Positions 9,360 through 19,826 are shown, counted from the first letter of the stretch. The stretch is 64,000 nucleotides of DNA from Prochlorococcus sp. AG-449-P16 (GCA_003212175.1 QCQN01000002.1:1-64000); one strand, 5' to 3'. Notes: generated by a model not told the origin, from the letters alone. Numbers and translations: made by a program.

Positions 9360-9889
9360 TGGAAAAAGATAATTTAAACAAATCCCCTGAAGATTCATTA
9401 GAAAAAAAGGAATTAATAAGTGAAAAACTTCTTAAAAATGGAATCGCTAATGAAACCTTAGGTTTTGATCATATTGGAATTGAAATAATTTCAGTCAAAC
9501 CTAATAAACTGTGCGAAGCAGTTTCTACTTTAAAAGAATATGGTTTTAACTATTTGCAATGCCAAGGTGGATATGATGAAGGTCCAGGGAAAAATTTAGT
9601 AAGTTTTTATCATTTAATATCTTTAGAAGATTTCCAGAAAGTGAAAAAAATCAAAGAAGTAAGACTAAAAGTATTTTTAGAAAGGGATGCAGATTTATCC
9701 ATTCCTAGCCTTTATAAAATTTTCAAAGGAAGTGATTGGCAAGAGAGAGAAACTTATGACATGTTCGGAATAAATTTTGCAGATCATCCCAATCCCAAAA
9801 GATTATTAATGCCAGAAGACTGGCGAGGTTGGCCATTAAGAAAAGACTATATTCAACCGGACTTCTATGAACTGCAAGATGCATATTAA
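9359..9889 (+). CDS. ndhJ: NAD(P)H-quinone oxidoreductase subunit J
   Basis: Peripheral-arm subunit of NDH-1, equivalent to NuoC or the 30 kDa subunit. Conserved motifs are [41 protein letters not shown] and the C-terminal [17 protein letters not shown]. The first ~30 residues are a variable acidic/lysine-rich extension. It overlaps ndhK by one base and ends immediately before the stop of the convergent YvcK-like gene, with no room for a long terminator. Confidence 0.97.
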   Translation: MEKDNLNKSPEDSLEKKELISEKLLKNGIANETLGFDHIGIEIISVKPNKLCEAVSTLKEYGFNYLQCQGGYDEGPGKNLVSFYHLISLEDFQKVKKIKEVRLKVFLERDADLSIPSLYKIFKGSDWQERETYDMFGINFADHPNPKRLLMPEDWRGWPLRKDYIQPDFYELQDAY

Positions 9890-11275
9890 CTAATTTATTT
9901 TTTTTAGTTTTTTATACATAAACATTACTGCTCTAGCTAATCTTCTAGGATCATGTCTAAGTGTTGGTGTTATCTTTCTTGAGTAAAGAGGAGCTTGCAA
10001 AACATAATATCCATCCTCAACTAATTTTTGCTTATTACAAATAACTGGAACAGCACCTTTGCTTTGATAATAGTCAACAAGAGGTGACTTTTCAAAAGGA
10101 ACTTGCGATAATATTGCATTAAAAATTCTATTTCTGACTCCAAAATTCGATAGTTGCCTTTCTATAGATTTTATATGCTGAAGTACATCGAGTCCGTCAG
10201 TTTCACCAGGCTGAGTCATAAGATTACTAATATAGATTTTTGGAGCACTATTTTGCAGAAGAGCTCCAACAATTTCTGGAACAAGTAAATTAGGAAGCAA
10301 TGAAGTGTAAAGACTCCCAGGACCAAGTACTATTAAATCTGCTTCTTTTATAGATTCAAGCGCGCTTGGTAGAGCTGAGGGATTTTCAGGTAAATAGCCA
10401 ATCCTAGAAATCATTTGTTTAGATCTACTAATATTGCTTTCACCAAATATTTTCTCACCATCCTCTAATTCAGCCCATAACCTGACATCAGTATTTGTCG
10501 CTGGTAAAACTTGACCTTGTACTGCCAAAACTTTGCTAGAAGCCTGTACTGCTTTTTCTAAACTACCGGTGATTGTTGTAAGTGCTGATAAAAATAAATT
10601 TCCAAAGCTATGCCCCTCTAATCCAGTTCCACCCGAAAATCTATACTGAAATAATCTTGTTAAAGTAGGTTCTTCATTGGATAAGGCTGCTAAACAATTT
10701 CTAATATCTCCTGGAGGTTGGACTCCCAACTGCTCCCTCAACACTCCACTACTACCACCATCATCAGAAACATTTACTATCGCTGTAATATTGTTACTGT
10801 AACTTTTTAGACCTTTTAATAAAGTTGATAAACCTGTTCCTCCTCCAATAGCTACAATATTTGGACCTCTATTTAATTTACTATTTACTCTTAGTGCATC
10901 AACTAAAAAAGTATTCTTTTCGGGAACAAGTGCTTTTTGTATAGAATTAATACTTCTATTTTGACCAATTCCAATTAATAGAAGGCCTATTATCAGAATT
11001 AATGGGCCCAAAACTGAAACTGGTAAGATACTCGTTAAAAAAGTCATTAACCAGAAAAAAAAACCTATCAACCAGTAAAGAGGCCTTAAATTAGTCCAGA
11101 TTGCAATCCCTAACAAAGATGTCAATAATCCAATTGCTGAAGTTATCATCCATCGTTTTATAACTAAACCAGGAAGGAGCCAGCTCAAAATTCGAATAAT
11201 CTTATTTATTAAATCCAAATTAGATTTTTTAAAATGAGAAATAGTTCTTTTTATCCTTTTTTTCTTCTTATTCAT
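9890..11275 (-). CDS. YvcK/CofD-family protein (gluconeogenesis factor-like), membrane-anchored
   Basis: Member of the YvcK branch of the CofD-like family, linked in Bacillus to carbon metabolism and cell-wall homeostasis and shown there to bind UDP-sugars; the role in cyanobacteria is not established. The core shows AIGGGTGLSTLLKGLK, VNVSDDGGSSGVLREQ, PPGDIRNCLAAL, GLEGHSFGNLFL and LGPGSLYTSLLPNLL. A positively charged N-terminus and two to three hydrophobic segments (about residues 45-110) precede it, so it is probably attached to the membrane. The track begins at a GTG (11284); the ATG at 11275 is preferred here. It is divergent from the MlaF-like gene across about 130 bases. Confidence 0.88.
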   Translation of the reverse strand: MNKKKKRIKRTISHFKKSNLDLINKIIRILSWLLPGLVIKRWMITSAIGLLTSLLGIAIWTNLRPLYWLIGFFFWLMTFLTSILPVSVLGPLILIIGLLLIGIGQNRSINSIQKALVPEKNTFLVDALRVNSKLNRGPNIVAIGGGTGLSTLLKGLKSYSNNITAIVNVSDDGGSSGVLREQLGVQPPGDIRNCLAALSNEEPTLTRLFQYRFSGGTGLEGHSFGNLFLSALTTITGSLEKAVQASSKVLAVQGQVLPATNTDVRLWAELEDGEKIFGESNISRSKQMISRIGYLPENPSALPSALESIKEADLIVLGPGSLYTSLLPNLLVPEIVGALLQNSAPKIYISNLMTQPGETDGLDVLQHIKSIERQLSNFGVRNRIFNAILSQVPFEKSPLVDYYQSKGAVPVICNKQKLVEDGYYVLQAPLYSRKITPTLRHDPRRLARAVMFMYKKLKKIN

Positions 11276-11408
11276 TAATGACACGCTTAAATTATCCCTA
11301 TAAATCTAAATTATATTTAAACTGATTATAAATCAAAGTTCTTACATACTTTTTTATTTTCAAAATGTAGGCAAAATAAAATTAAAGATTAACTTCTCCA
11401 TATAAATT

Positions 11409-12194
11409 TTGAAAAATTCAAGGATTGCTATAGAAATAAATGATATTTCGATAAATTGGGGCGGAAATAATGTTTTAAATAAAATTAATTTAAAACTTTA
11501 CGAAGGAGAAAAATTGGCTATCGTTGGGCCCTCCGGTTCAGGAAAGTCGACAATTTTGAAAATATTAGCAGGTCTGATTTTACCCACTGAAGGCGAATTA
11601 AAAATATTTGGGGAAACACAAACCTATCTAAGGTTAGATCAACATAATCCGCCAGATGTAAGATTAGTGTTTCAAAATCCTGCATTATTAGGCTCTTTGA
11701 CTATTGAAGAAAATGTTGGATTCATTCTTCAAAGGAATAAAAATTTATCCAGACAATTTGTTCAAAAGATTGTTAGAGAATGTTTAGAAGAAGTTGGATT
11801 ATTTAATGTTGAAAATAAACTTCCAAATGAATTAAGCGGGGGTATGCAAAAAAGGGTAAGTTTTGCTAGAGCATTAATAACAGATAAAGATTCTGAAAAA
11901 ATAAATACGCCTCTGTTACTTTTTGATGAGCCTACAGCAGGACTTGATCCAATAGCTTCATCAAGAATTGAGGACTTGATTAACACAACTAACAAAAAAG
12001 TAAAGGGATCAACTATTGTAGTAAGCCATGTTCTTAGTACTATAGAAAGGACCTCGGACAAAGTTTTAATGCTATACGGAGGTAAATTCAGATGGGCAGG
12101 TTCTATTGATGAATTCAAAAAGAGTAATGATCCTTACGTTTTTCAGTTTAGAAACGGAAAACTGGCAGGACCAATGCAACCTAAAGACATTTAA
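11409..12194 (+). CDS. ABC transporter ATP-binding protein, MlaF-like
   Basis: ATPase of a lipid-trafficking ABC transporter related to MlaFEDB and to chloroplast TGD3. Walker A is GPSGSGKST, the Q-loop is VFQNPALLGSLT, the signature is LSGGMQKRVSFARAL, Walker B is LLLFDEPTAGLDP, and the H-loop is VVSHVL. The VFQNPALL...ENV and GGMQKR forms are typical of the Mla/TGD group. The start is TTG. The MCE-domain gene follows 5 bases downstream, so the pair forms an operon. The permease partner (MlaE/TGD1) is not in the window. It could in principle serve another substrate. Confidence 0.88.
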   Translation: MKNSRIAIEINDISINWGGNNVLNKINLKLYEGEKLAIVGPSGSGKSTILKILAGLILPTEGELKIFGETQTYLRLDQHNPPDVRLVFQNPALLGSLTIEENVGFILQRNKNLSRQFVQKIVRECLEEVGLFNVENKLPNELSGGMQKRVSFARALITDKDSEKINTPLLLFDEPTAGLDPIASSRIEDLINTTNKKVKGSTIVVSHVLSTIERTSDKVLMLYGGKFRWAGSIDEFKKSNDPYVFQFRNGKLAGPMQPKDI

Positions 12195-12199
12195 AAATT

Positions 12200-13045
12200 A
12201 TGCGTAGAAGTTTGCGAGATTCTATAGTTGGGTTTTCCTTACTGGGGGGAATACTAATTTTTACATTTTTTTCCTTTTGGTTAAGGGGAGTAAGGTTGTC
12301 TTCAAAAAATTGGCATCTTTTTGCAGAATTTAATAATGCGAGCGGTTTATCTAAAAAATCTCCTGTAACTTATAGAGGTATCTTGGTTGGTTCAATTGAA
12401 GATATCCTTTTTACTAATGAATCGATAAAAGCGAAAATTGTTATAAATAACCCTGATATTATTCTTCCTAAACCGACATTTGCGAGAGTGGTCACAAATT
12501 CCTTTTTAGGAGGCGATGTCCAAGTTGCTTTAGAAACTAGTGACAGAACAATACCCAAAAATACAAAGAATGCAATTTCGGATTCATGCAATACTAAATT
12601 AATTGTCTGCAAAGGAGACACTATCACTGGGAAGCAGCTTTCAAGCCTTTCAAATATTACCAGTAGGATAAATCAACTTTTGAAAGAATCAAATCAAGAA
12701 AATTTAGTTGAAAATATAGTCAAGTCAATGGATCAATTTGATAGAACCCAAGAAAATCTTGATGAATTAATATTTTTATCAAAGGAGGAAGTTTTAAGAG
12801 TTAAACCATTAATAAAAGAAATATCTGTAGCAGTGACTCATCTAAACAATATTTTGTCTACGTTTGACGAAGAAGAAACTTTAAATGATATTAAATTAAC
12901 CATAAACGCGGCAAAATCAATATCAGGCAAAATTGATAATATGAGTGATGATGTGGAGCTGCTTATGAAGGACAAAGAACTTACTAAATCAATAAGAGAT
13001 TTAACTATTGGACTTTCAAAATTCCTTAATGAAATTTACCCTTAA
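12200..13045 (+). CDS. MlaD family protein (MCE domain)
   Basis: Substrate-binding MCE protein of a lipid importer or retrograde lipid transporter, comparable to MlaD and chloroplast TGD2. One N-terminal membrane anchor (VGFSLLGGILIFTFFSFWL, about 11-29) is followed by the MCE domain: FNNASGLSKKSPVTYRGILVGSIEDI, then a strand-rich stretch and FLGGDVQVALET. A predicted helical C-terminus of about 110 residues probably oligomerises. It follows the MlaF-like ATPase by 5 bases, supporting a shared complex, and ends 4 bases before the convergent chlD stop. Confidence 0.88.
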   Translation: MRRSLRDSIVGFSLLGGILIFTFFSFWLRGVRLSSKNWHLFAEFNNASGLSKKSPVTYRGILVGSIEDILFTNESIKAKIVINNPDIILPKPTFARVVTNSFLGGDVQVALETSDRTIPKNTKNAISDSCNTKLIVCKGDTITGKQLSSLSNITSRINQLLKESNQENLVENIVKSMDQFDRTQENLDELIFLSKEEVLRVKPLIKEISVAVTHLNNILSTFDEEETLNDIKLTINAAKSISGKIDNMSDDVELLMKDKELTKSIRDLTIGLSKFLNEIYP

Positions 13046-13049
13046 CAAA

Positions 13050-15227
13050 TTAAAACTCATTTATTGCGTTTAAGGCCATTGCTGCAATTGTTTTATCAGT
13101 AGCTTTAGGTAATTGAACATATTTCCCTTGAGCAGCTTCTGCCAATTCTTTACCAAAACCACTTGCAATAAATTTTCTTTCAGTATCTATAACTAATAAT
13201 TTTATTCCTAACATAGGATATTTTGAAGCAATATCTAAAACTTCTTGTTTTAAATCTACATTTTCATTTTCGTTACTATTTTCTTTGTCATCATTCTGAC
13301 CTAATGACAAACTTAATGGAACATTTCCTCTGCCATCTGTAATACCAACCACAATAACCTGACCAATATCTCCAGTTGAAAGAGCATTTTTAGCTACCTT
13401 TGCAGATTGAGTTAGACCATGAGCCAAAGGAGAACCTCCCCCACAAGGCATAGTCTCTAATCTTCTTTTTGCAGCTGTAATAGATCTTGTTGGAGGTAGA
13501 AGGACTTCCGCTTGATTTCCTCTGAAAGGAATAAGTGCTACTTCATCTCTATTTTCATAAGCCTCAGTCAGAAGCCTAATTACGGCACCTTTGGCACTTT
13601 GCATTCTATTAAGTGCCATAGACCCACTCGCATCAACTAAAAAAATAACCAAAGCTCCTGCCTTTTTTTGAAGAAGCTTTGCTCTAAAGTCATTTTCCTC
13701 AATAACAATTTTCTTGTTAGGATTTCTTAATCTTCTTGATTTTTGATAAGGAGCTGCTGCTCGAAGAGTTGCATCAACGGCTATTCTTTTTAAACTTCCT
13801 CTTGGAATTATAGGTTTTACGTATCTACCCCTACTATCACTAAAAATTACTGATCTACTCCCACTATTTCCCGCTTTAGCTTTAGCAGATGAAAAAAGTA
13901 ATAAATCTGGATCAACCATGCATGCTTCAGGATCTAAGATGAATTCTTCTGGTATTTCTGGAGAAGAGTCTTCATCTCCATCAGAATTGTCTTCTTCCTG
14001 TTCTTCTTCTTGATTCTCTTGATTATCGTCAGGATCCGGTTCTGAATCATCATTATTTGATTCAGGTGGTGGTGGGCTCTGTTCCTCAGGTGGTGGTGGT
14101 TGGATATCATTATCATCTTCAGGGGGTATTTGCATTGCCCTAGGAAGAATAACTAGTCTTACAGCAACCTTTAAATCCTCAGAATTAACGTTCTCATCAC
14201 CCCTAAGTGCTGCATTCGCTTTTGCAACTTTAACAGCAAATAATTCAGATCTATGTCCCTCAACTCCTCCTCTTAAAGCTTCATTCACTAGATAAGTTAT
14301 TTGTTCTTTAGTAATTTTTACATCCTTTAACCATTGTCTAGCCAAAATTAATTGAGTTGACAAATTGTCAGTCTCTTCAGACCACTTTTCTGAAAACTTC
14401 GAATTATTTTCCGCATAAGATAAAACAGATTTTGTAATTTCAACTCTTTGAGTATTATCAATAGTCTGATCTGCCGAAAGGACAATTGCGAAACGATCTA
14501 AAACATGATCTCTTAAAGATCCCTCTTCTGGATTATAAGTCGCAATCAAAAGAGATCTGCATGGATGGGACAAACTCAAACCATCTCGCTCAATATTGTT
14601 CTGCTCTCTTCCAGCAGCTTCAAGAATTAAATTTACAATCCCATCATCAAGTAAATTAATATCATCAACATACAAAACGCCTCTATGGGCCTCTGCTAAA
14701 ATTCCCGGCTGAAATACTTGTTCTCCTGTATTTAAAGAGGCTGCTACATCTATTGAACCCACAAGTCTATCTTCAGTTATCCCTATAGGAACTTGAATAA
14801 ATGGTGCTTCTTTTACCTTTTTAGGGATATCTCCAATTTGATTAAGATAATTATTTCCAATTGTTGCCTCCAACAATTTTTTGGTATTTTCATCCCACTC
14901 ATCTGGCTTATTTGGATCTAAGTTTCTACTTATAGGTCTTAATGCATTATTACCATGATCTAACTTTTCCAGTATTGCTTCATTGTCTAGAATTTCTATT
15001 GGAGGAATTAAATTATGCAACCCTCTTGCCAAAACAGATTTACCAGTACCTCTTCCCCCAGCAATAATTACACCTCCTAAACTTGGATCTACTGCTGATA
15101 GAAGCAAAGATAATTTCAATAAGCTATGACCAGTAATTGCAGCCAAAGGAAAAGATCTAAAAGAGTCCCTTGATTTCATTAAATCTTTAATTTCTTCTTT
15201 TTCTTTTAGATCTTGTTTCAAAATCAC
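13050..15227 (-). CDS. chlD: Magnesium chelatase ATPase subunit D
   Basis: Subunit of the Mg-protoporphyrin IX chelatase that starts the chlorophyll branch. The N-terminal AAA+ domain carries Walker A-like [14 protein letters not shown] (about 57-70), [12 protein letters not shown] and [13 protein letters not shown] linker rich in proline and acidic residues ([13 protein letters not shown], then a long D/E stretch, about 375-430) separates it from a C-terminal von Willebrand/integrin-I domain with the MIDAS motif DASGSMALN. Length 725 fits ChlD. The start is GTG at 15227, 48 bases from the proposed divergent folK start. The acidic linker creates a spurious minus-strand ORF (13934-14116) in another frame. 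Confidence 0.96.
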   Translation of the reverse strand: MILKQDLKEKEEIKDLMKSRDSFRSFPLAAITGHSLLKLSLLLSAVDPSLGGVIIAGGRGTGKSVLARGLHNLIPPIEILDNEAILEKLDHGNNALRPISRNLDPNKPDEWDENTKKLLEATIGNNYLNQIGDIPKKVKEAPFIQVPIGITEDRLVGSIDVAASLNTGEQVFQPGILAEAHRGVLYVDDINLLDDGIVNLILEAAGREQNNIERDGLSLSHPCRSLLIATYNPEEGSLRDHVLDRFAIVLSADQTIDNTQRVEITKSVLSYAENNSKFSEKWSEETDNLSTQLILARQWLKDVKITKEQITYLVNEALRGGVEGHRSELFAVKVAKANAALRGDENVNSEDLKVAVRLVILPRAMQIPPEDDNDIQPPPPEEQSPPPPESNNDDSEPDPDDNQENQEEEQEEDNSDGDEDSSPEIPEEFILDPEACMVDPDLLLFSSAKAKAGNSGSRSVIFSDSRGRYVKPIIPRGSLKRIAVDATLRAAAPYQKSRRLRNPNKKIVIEENDFRAKLLQKKAGALVIFLVDASGSMALNRMQSAKGAVIRLLTEAYENRDEVALIPFRGNQAEVLLPPTRSITAAKRRLETMPCGGGSPLAHGLTQSAKVAKNALSTGDIGQVIVVGITDGRGNVPLSLSLGQNDDKENSNENENVDLKQEVLDIASKYPMLGIKLLVIDTERKFIASGFGKELAEAAQGKYVQLPKATDKTIAAMALNAINEF

Positions 15228-15275
15228 TTTAAAAATGCCTGTTATAGAATTTATCCAATTACTTTATATTTTGTA

Positions 15276-15842
15276 GTGGAATTATCAAATCTTAATATCA
15301 AAAATGGACTATGTATATCCCTTGGAGCAAATATTGATAGTAAATTCGGCTCTCCTTTGGAGTCCTTAATAACTTGTAAACCTAGACTAGAGGAAACTGT
15401 AAAAATTTGGATAAATCAAAGTCAAAATGACAAAGAAGCTATTGAAAAATCTAGCTCAGACTTTCTATGGTCTTCAATATACGAGACATTACCTCATGGA
15501 GTTGAAAATTATCAGCCAAATTACCTTAATACTCTTTTACTAATAAAAAGTAATAATTTTCCAAAGACTTCTATAAAAAATGCAAAGTTACTATTGAAAG
15601 AGTTAAAAAAATTAGAAAGTTTTTTTGGACGACAAGATACGCCAAAAGGTCAGAAATGGCTATCAAGATGTCTTGATTTAGATATTCTGTGGTGGGAAGA
15701 CTTTCATTTTACTGATAGAGAACTTACGCTGCCACACCCCAGATTTATGAATCGTAATTTTGTTATTACGCCACTATCTGAAATCTTAAATAAAACACAA
15801 TATATAAAGAAATTAAATGAACTAAGGTGGTCCATCACCTAA
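15276..15842 (+). CDS. folK: 6-hydroxymethyl-7,8-dihydropterin pyrophosphokinase
   Basis: Transfers pyrophosphate from ATP to hydroxymethyl-dihydropterin in folate synthesis. The N-terminus GLCISLGANIDSKFGSPLESL and the HPPK signature FGRQDTPKGQKWLSRCLDLDIL, followed by LTLPHPRFMNRNFVITPL, are clear. The track start at 15213 would overlap chlD and add about 21 residues unlike the family; the GTG at 15276, giving MELSNLNIKNGL, is preferred and leaves 188 residues. Start choice is moderately certain, function is strong. Confidence 0.91.
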   Translation: MELSNLNIKNGLCISLGANIDSKFGSPLESLITCKPRLEETVKIWINQSQNDKEAIEKSSSDFLWSSIYETLPHGVENYQPNYLNTLLLIKSNNFPKTSIKNAKLLLKELKKLESFFGRQDTPKGQKWLSRCLDLDILWWEDFHFTDRELTLPHPRFMNRNFVITPLSEILNKTQYIKKLNELRWSIT

Positions 15843-15889
15843 TTTACAAAATCAAAAAATAACTGTTATGCTTACTACATTTAAAAACT

Positions 15890-16453
15890 ATGGGTAATAA
15901 AAATTTACTAAGAAAATCCATATTTAAAGAAAAAATATCGGAGTTAAAATCTAAAAAATTTAGTTTTGAAATTAATAGAATACAATTACCAAATGGTCAT
16001 GAAGGTGAATATGGATACATCAGGCATCCTGGAGCAGCTTTAGCTGTACCTATTACAAAAGACAACAAAGTTATAATTCTTAGGCAATATAGATTTGCAG
16101 TTTCAAGATATTTATTAGAATTTCCCGCTGGCACATTAGAAATAGGCGAAACGCCTATTAATTCTATTAAAAGAGAAATTCAAGAGGAGACTGGATTTAC
16201 TGCAGACAAATGGGATGAATTAGGAACTCTTGTACCTGCTCCTGGTTATGCAGATGAAGAAATTTATTTGTATCTTGCCCGCGATTTGAGCAAACTGAAG
16301 TCAGAGGTTAAAGGAGATTTAGATGAAGATATAAAAGTATTAATTTTAAATCCTGACGAGTTAGATAATCTTATTTCTAGTGGTGATGAAATTCTTGATG
16401 CAAAAACTGTGACTGCGTGGTTTAGAGCAAAACAATTTTTAGAGAATTCATGA
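15890..16453 (+). CDS. NUDIX hydrolase, probable ADP-ribose pyrophosphatase
   Basis: Hydrolyses a nucleoside diphosphate derivative, most likely ADP-ribose or a nucleotide sugar. The complete NUDIX box is GTLEIGETPINSIKREIQEETGF (about 84-106). Upstream, VIILRQYRFAVSRYLLEFPAG matches the ADP-ribose pyrophosphatase subgroup. Length 187 is normal. Its stop overlaps the photolyase start (ATGA), so the two genes are translationally coupled. Exact substrate cannot be read from the sequence. Confidence 0.88.
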   Translation: MGNKNLLRKSIFKEKISELKSKKFSFEINRIQLPNGHEGEYGYIRHPGAALAVPITKDNKVIILRQYRFAVSRYLLEFPAGTLEIGETPINSIKREIQEETGFTADKWDELGTLVPAPGYADEEIYLYLARDLSKLKSEVKGDLDEDIKVLILNPDELDNLISSGDEILDAKTVTAWFRAKQFLENS

Positions 16454-17886
16454 ATAATCCTAGAATACTTTTATGGCATAAAAAAGACCTTAGAACAACT
16501 GATAATCAAGCTTTAATAAAAGCATTTTCATTATCAAATGCTATTACTTCAACTTATATTTTTGATAAAAATTATTCACACGATTTTAACGCAAATTCAA
16601 GAGCTTGGTTTCTTGGGAATTCGCTTCAAGAGTTAGGAAATAATTGGAAAAAAATGGGTAGCAGGTTAGTTATAGGAGAAGGAGATCCAGTATCAATTAT
16701 TCCTCAATTAGCAAAGACAATAGATGCCAAATTTGTTTTTTGGAATAAATCAATTGAACCTTATGAGATTAATCGAGACTTACAGATAAAAAATCATTTG
16801 ATGGAAAATAACATACAAGTTGTTGAATCTTGGGATCACTTGTTAATAGAGCCTTCAAAAATATTTTCAGGGAATAATAAACCCTATTCGGTTTTTGGCC
16901 CTTTTTATAAAAACCTTAAATCAAAAATGAATTTATCAGGTTCATATGATCAAGAAAAAGTTATTTACCAATTTAAAGATATTGATAATAAACTCAAAGA
17001 AAATAAGGCCATAAATTCGTCTGATACGGTTTTAAAGAAATTTCTTAAAAATATCAAATTTTCAGGGTCCGGTATCTGTCCTTGTAGACCTGGTGAGAAG
17101 GCTGCAGAAATATTATTAAAAAACTTTATTAATGAAAAAAAAATATTTTCTTACAATTCTGCAAGAGATTTGCCTTCCTATAATGGAACATCTTTTTTGA
17201 GCGCATCTCTAAGATTCGGGACCATCAGCATCAGAAAAGTTTGGAACGCCACATTAAATTTAAATTCAGGTTTTGAAAATCATGAAAATTACTTATCAAT
17301 TGAAACTTGGCAAAAAGAACTTGTCTGGCGGGAATTTTATCAACATTGTTTATTCCATTTCCCAGAATTAGAGAGAGGCCCATACAGAAAAAAATGGAAT
17401 CAATTTCCATGGCAGAATAATAATGAATGGTTTCAGCATTGGAGCAACGGAGAAACTGGTGTTCCTATAGTTGATGCTGCAATGCGTCAGCTAAATACTA
17501 CTGGTTGGATGCATAACAGATGTCGGATGATAGTAGCTTCATTTCTTGTAAAAGATCTTATATGCAATTGGAAAATGGGTGAGAAAAAATTTATGGAGAT
17601 GTTGGTCGATGGAGACTTAGCCGCAAATAATGGAGGATGGCAATGGAGCGCAAGTAGCGGAATGGATCCTAAACCACTTAGAATTTTTAATCCATATACT
17701 CAATCAAAAAAGTTCGATCCTATTTGTGAATACATAAAATTTTGGATTCCTGAATTATCTAAAGTGTCAAATTCAGATCTACTAAATGGAGAAATATCTA
17801 ATTTAGAAAAAAATAATTACCCAAGACCTATCGTAAATCACAACATACAGCAAAAATTGTTTAAATCACTTTATGCAGAAATTTGA
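16450..17886 (+). CDS. phr: Deoxyribodipyrimidine photolyase (class I type)
   Basis: Light-driven repair of cyclobutane pyrimidine dimers. The N-terminal antenna domain begins ILLWHKKDLRTTDNQAL. The C-terminal FAD domain shows the conserved ETWQKELVWREFYQHCLFH, TGVPIVDAAMRQLNTTGWMHNR, MIVASFLVKDL and NNGGWQWSASSGMDP motifs. Length 478 fits a CPD photolyase. It overlaps the NUDIX gene by 4 bases and the convergent aminotransferase gene by 16 bases. A cryptochrome is possible but the motif set and organism favour repair. Confidence 0.93.
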   Translation: MNNPRILLWHKKDLRTTDNQALIKAFSLSNAITSTYIFDKNYSHDFNANSRAWFLGNSLQELGNNWKKMGSRLVIGEGDPVSIIPQLAKTIDAKFVFWNKSIEPYEINRDLQIKNHLMENNIQVVESWDHLLIEPSKIFSGNNKPYSVFGPFYKNLKSKMNLSGSYDQEKVIYQFKDIDNKLKENKAINSSDTVLKKFLKNIKFSGSGICPCRPGEKAAEILLKNFINEKKIFSYNSARDLPSYNGTSFLSASLRFGTISIRKVWNATLNLNSGFENHENYLSIETWQKELVWREFYQHCLFHFPELERGPYRKKWNQFPWQNNNEWFQHWSNGETGVPIVDAAMRQLNTTGWMHNRCRMIVASFLVKDLICNWKMGEKKFMEMLVDGDLAANNGGWQWSASSGMDPKPLRIFNPYTQSKKFDPICEYIKFWIPELSKVSNSDLLNGEISNLEKNNYPRPIVNHNIQQKLFKSLYAEI

Positions 17887-19076
17887 ATTTCCTCTATGCA
17901 ATTTTTTAAAACTATATTTACGTTATCAGCTACATAAACTTGTTCTTCATATGAAATTTCTGGGAACATTGGAAGACTAAGGACTTCTGTACAAATTTTT
18001 TCTGTATTTATCAGCTTTGTTCTAGAAAAACTTTTATTTTTGTAAGCTTTTTGTGCATGAATTGGAATTGGATAATAAATAATTGAGTTGATACCTTTTT
18101 CATAAAGTTGTTGCTTCACCAAATTTCTCAAGGAGTAATATTTTTTGCAATCAGTTTCAAATAGGTTTGAAAAGTCTTCATTGCAGTGATATTTTTGATT
18201 TTTTAATTTAATGACAAATTGATTCCAAGAGTGGGAAATTGCATCAGTACTAATTTTAGGAAAACTAATAAATGGATTTTTTTCTAATAAATCAAAGTAA
18301 TTATTAGCGACTTTTTGGCGATTACTAATCCACTTTGAAATATATTTAATTTTTATATTCAATACTGCAGCTTGAATTGCATCCAGTCTACTATTGTATC
18401 CAATTTGAGTATGGTGGTATCTTTTAGGGCTACCATGAACAGCTAGTTCTCTAATTCTTTTAGCAATTTCCTCATCTGATGTTGTTACTGCTCCACCATC
18501 TCCAGCAGCACCTAAATTTTTGGTAGGGAAAAAGCTAAAGCAACCAATATCACCAATACTCCCAACTTTGGAATTTTCCCACATTGTACACGTTGCCTGT
18601 GCACAATCTTCAATTACTTTTAAGTCATATTTATCAGCCAATGATTTTACTGAAGTCATATTCACTGCATTTCCAAAAAGATGGACTGGAATAATTGCCT
18701 TAGTATTAGAATTTATTTCTCGTTCTATTAGTTCAGTATCAATAAGATAAGTTCCTGGATCAATATCTACCAAAATTGGATTAGCACCAACTGCACTAAT
18801 AGCCTCTGCAGTTGCAAAAAAGCTAAAAGATGATGTAATAACTTCGTCACCCTCCCCAATATCTAATGCTCGCAAAGCCAATACTAAAGCATCAGTTCCA
18901 CTGTTACATCCAATAGTATTATCGACTCCAATAAGATTAGAAAAATTTTCCTCAAATTTGCTAATTTCTTCTCCCCCAATATATTGGCCTCCCTTTAAAA
19001 CCCTATAAACTTCACTTTCTATTTCGTGGCCAATTTCTTGGAACTGCCTATCTAAAGTAAATGGAGGTATCTGCAT
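17871..19076 (-). CDS. DegT/DnrJ/EryC1/StrS family aminotransferase
   Basis: PLP-dependent sugar aminotransferase, probably making an amino sugar nucleotide for surface polysaccharide. Features are FTLDRQFQEIG, GCNSGTDALVLALRAL, VITSSFSFFATAEAISAVGANPILVDID, the HLFGNA and EDCAQA segments, and the PLP-binding lysine in FFPTKNLGAAGDGGAV. The C-terminal YPIPIHAQKAYK motif is typical. The track start at 19100 is a TTG; the ATG at 19076 (MQIPPFTLDRQF) matches family N-termini and gives 401 residues. No other sugar-modification gene is adjacent, so the substrate is unknown. Confidence 0.9.
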   Translation of the reverse strand: MQIPPFTLDRQFQEIGHEIESEVYRVLKGGQYIGGEEISKFEENFSNLIGVDNTIGCNSGTDALVLALRALDIGEGDEVITSSFSFFATAEAISAVGANPILVDIDPGTYLIDTELIEREINSNTKAIIPVHLFGNAVNMTSVKSLADKYDLKVIEDCAQATCTMWENSKVGSIGDIGCFSFFPTKNLGAAGDGGAVTTSDEEIAKRIRELAVHGSPKRYHHTQIGYNSRLDAIQAAVLNIKIKYISKWISNRQKVANNYFDLLEKNPFISFPKISTDAISHSWNQFVIKLKNQKYHCNEDFSNLFETDCKKYYSLRNLVKQQLYEKGINSIIYYPIPIHAQKAYKNKSFSRTKLINTEKICTEVLSLPMFPEISYEEQVYVADNVNIVLKNCIEEIQISA

Positions 19077-19129
19077 ATTGAATATATTAACCCTAAACAA
19101 TATTTCTAGGGAAATAAAAACATTTTAGT

Positions 19130-19723
19130 TCATTTAAACCAACTCGGTTCTTTACCAGGAGTCCATTTAATGTTGCACCCTAAAGATGGCATCTGATTTA
19201 AAGGATAAGAATTGCCTTGATTCAAGTCTTTTACAGCAGAGCGCAAATCTTCGCCAGTTATGGGGATATTATTACCTGGTCTACTATCATCTAATTGTCC
19301 GTGATAATACAATAAAAAATTACCATCCCCTTTATTAGAAAATAAATAAAAATCTGGAGTGCAAGCTGCTTTTAATGCCTTAGCAAAATTTTGATTTTCA
19401 TCATATAGATAAGGGAAACTCCAACCTTGTAATTGTGCTTGCATTCTTAAATTTTCTGGAGAATCTGAGGGGTGAGTGACAATATCGTTACTAGAAATTG
19501 CGATTGTTTGAACTTTATTCTCAATTTCTTTAGTTAATTTGAAAATTTGATTTTCAATATACTTAACAAATGGGCAATGGGCACAAATAAACATTAAAAG
19601 TAAATGCCTATTATCTAGATTATGAGAATTAAAATATTCAGTATTTGAAGAATTAGCATTTAACATTTCGAAATTAGGTAAGTGAAAATCTAATTCCAAA
19701 ACCTGAGAATTTGTTCTAACCAT
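19130..19723 (-). CDS. Thioredoxin-fold redoxin (AhpC/TSA-like)
   Basis: A 197-residue protein of the peroxiredoxin/redoxin class found widely in cyanobacteria. The active-site-like motif is LLLMFICAHCPFVKYIENQI (CxxC at about 53-56), followed by ISSNDIVTHPSD, FPYLYDENQNFAKALKAACTPDFYLF and a YHGQLDDSRPGN stretch. No signal peptide is evident. It may act as a thiol reductase or peroxidase; the physiological partner is unknown. It is divergent from fabI across about 100 bases. Confidence 0.82.
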   Translation of the reverse strand: MVRTNSQVLELDFHLPNFEMLNANSSNTEYFNSHNLDNRHLLLMFICAHCPFVKYIENQIFKLTKEIENKVQTIAISSNDIVTHPSDSPENLRMQAQLQGWSFPYLYDENQNFAKALKAACTPDFYLFSNKGDGNFLLYYHGQLDDSRPGNNIPITGEDLRSAVKDLNQGNSYPLNQMPSLGCNIKWTPGKEPSWFK

Positions 19724-19826
19724 GTTTAAAAAAATATTTCTTATATTTGAAAATTATTGTATATTTTGCTGTAATCCGTAAAGATAGGTACTTTTATATA
19801 GGAGAATAAAAGAAATAATAAACAAA

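Noticed and set aside
13934-14116. 60-codon minus-strand ORF rich in H, N, I
   Set aside because: Out-of-frame reading of the chlD acidic/proline linker; low-complexity composition.
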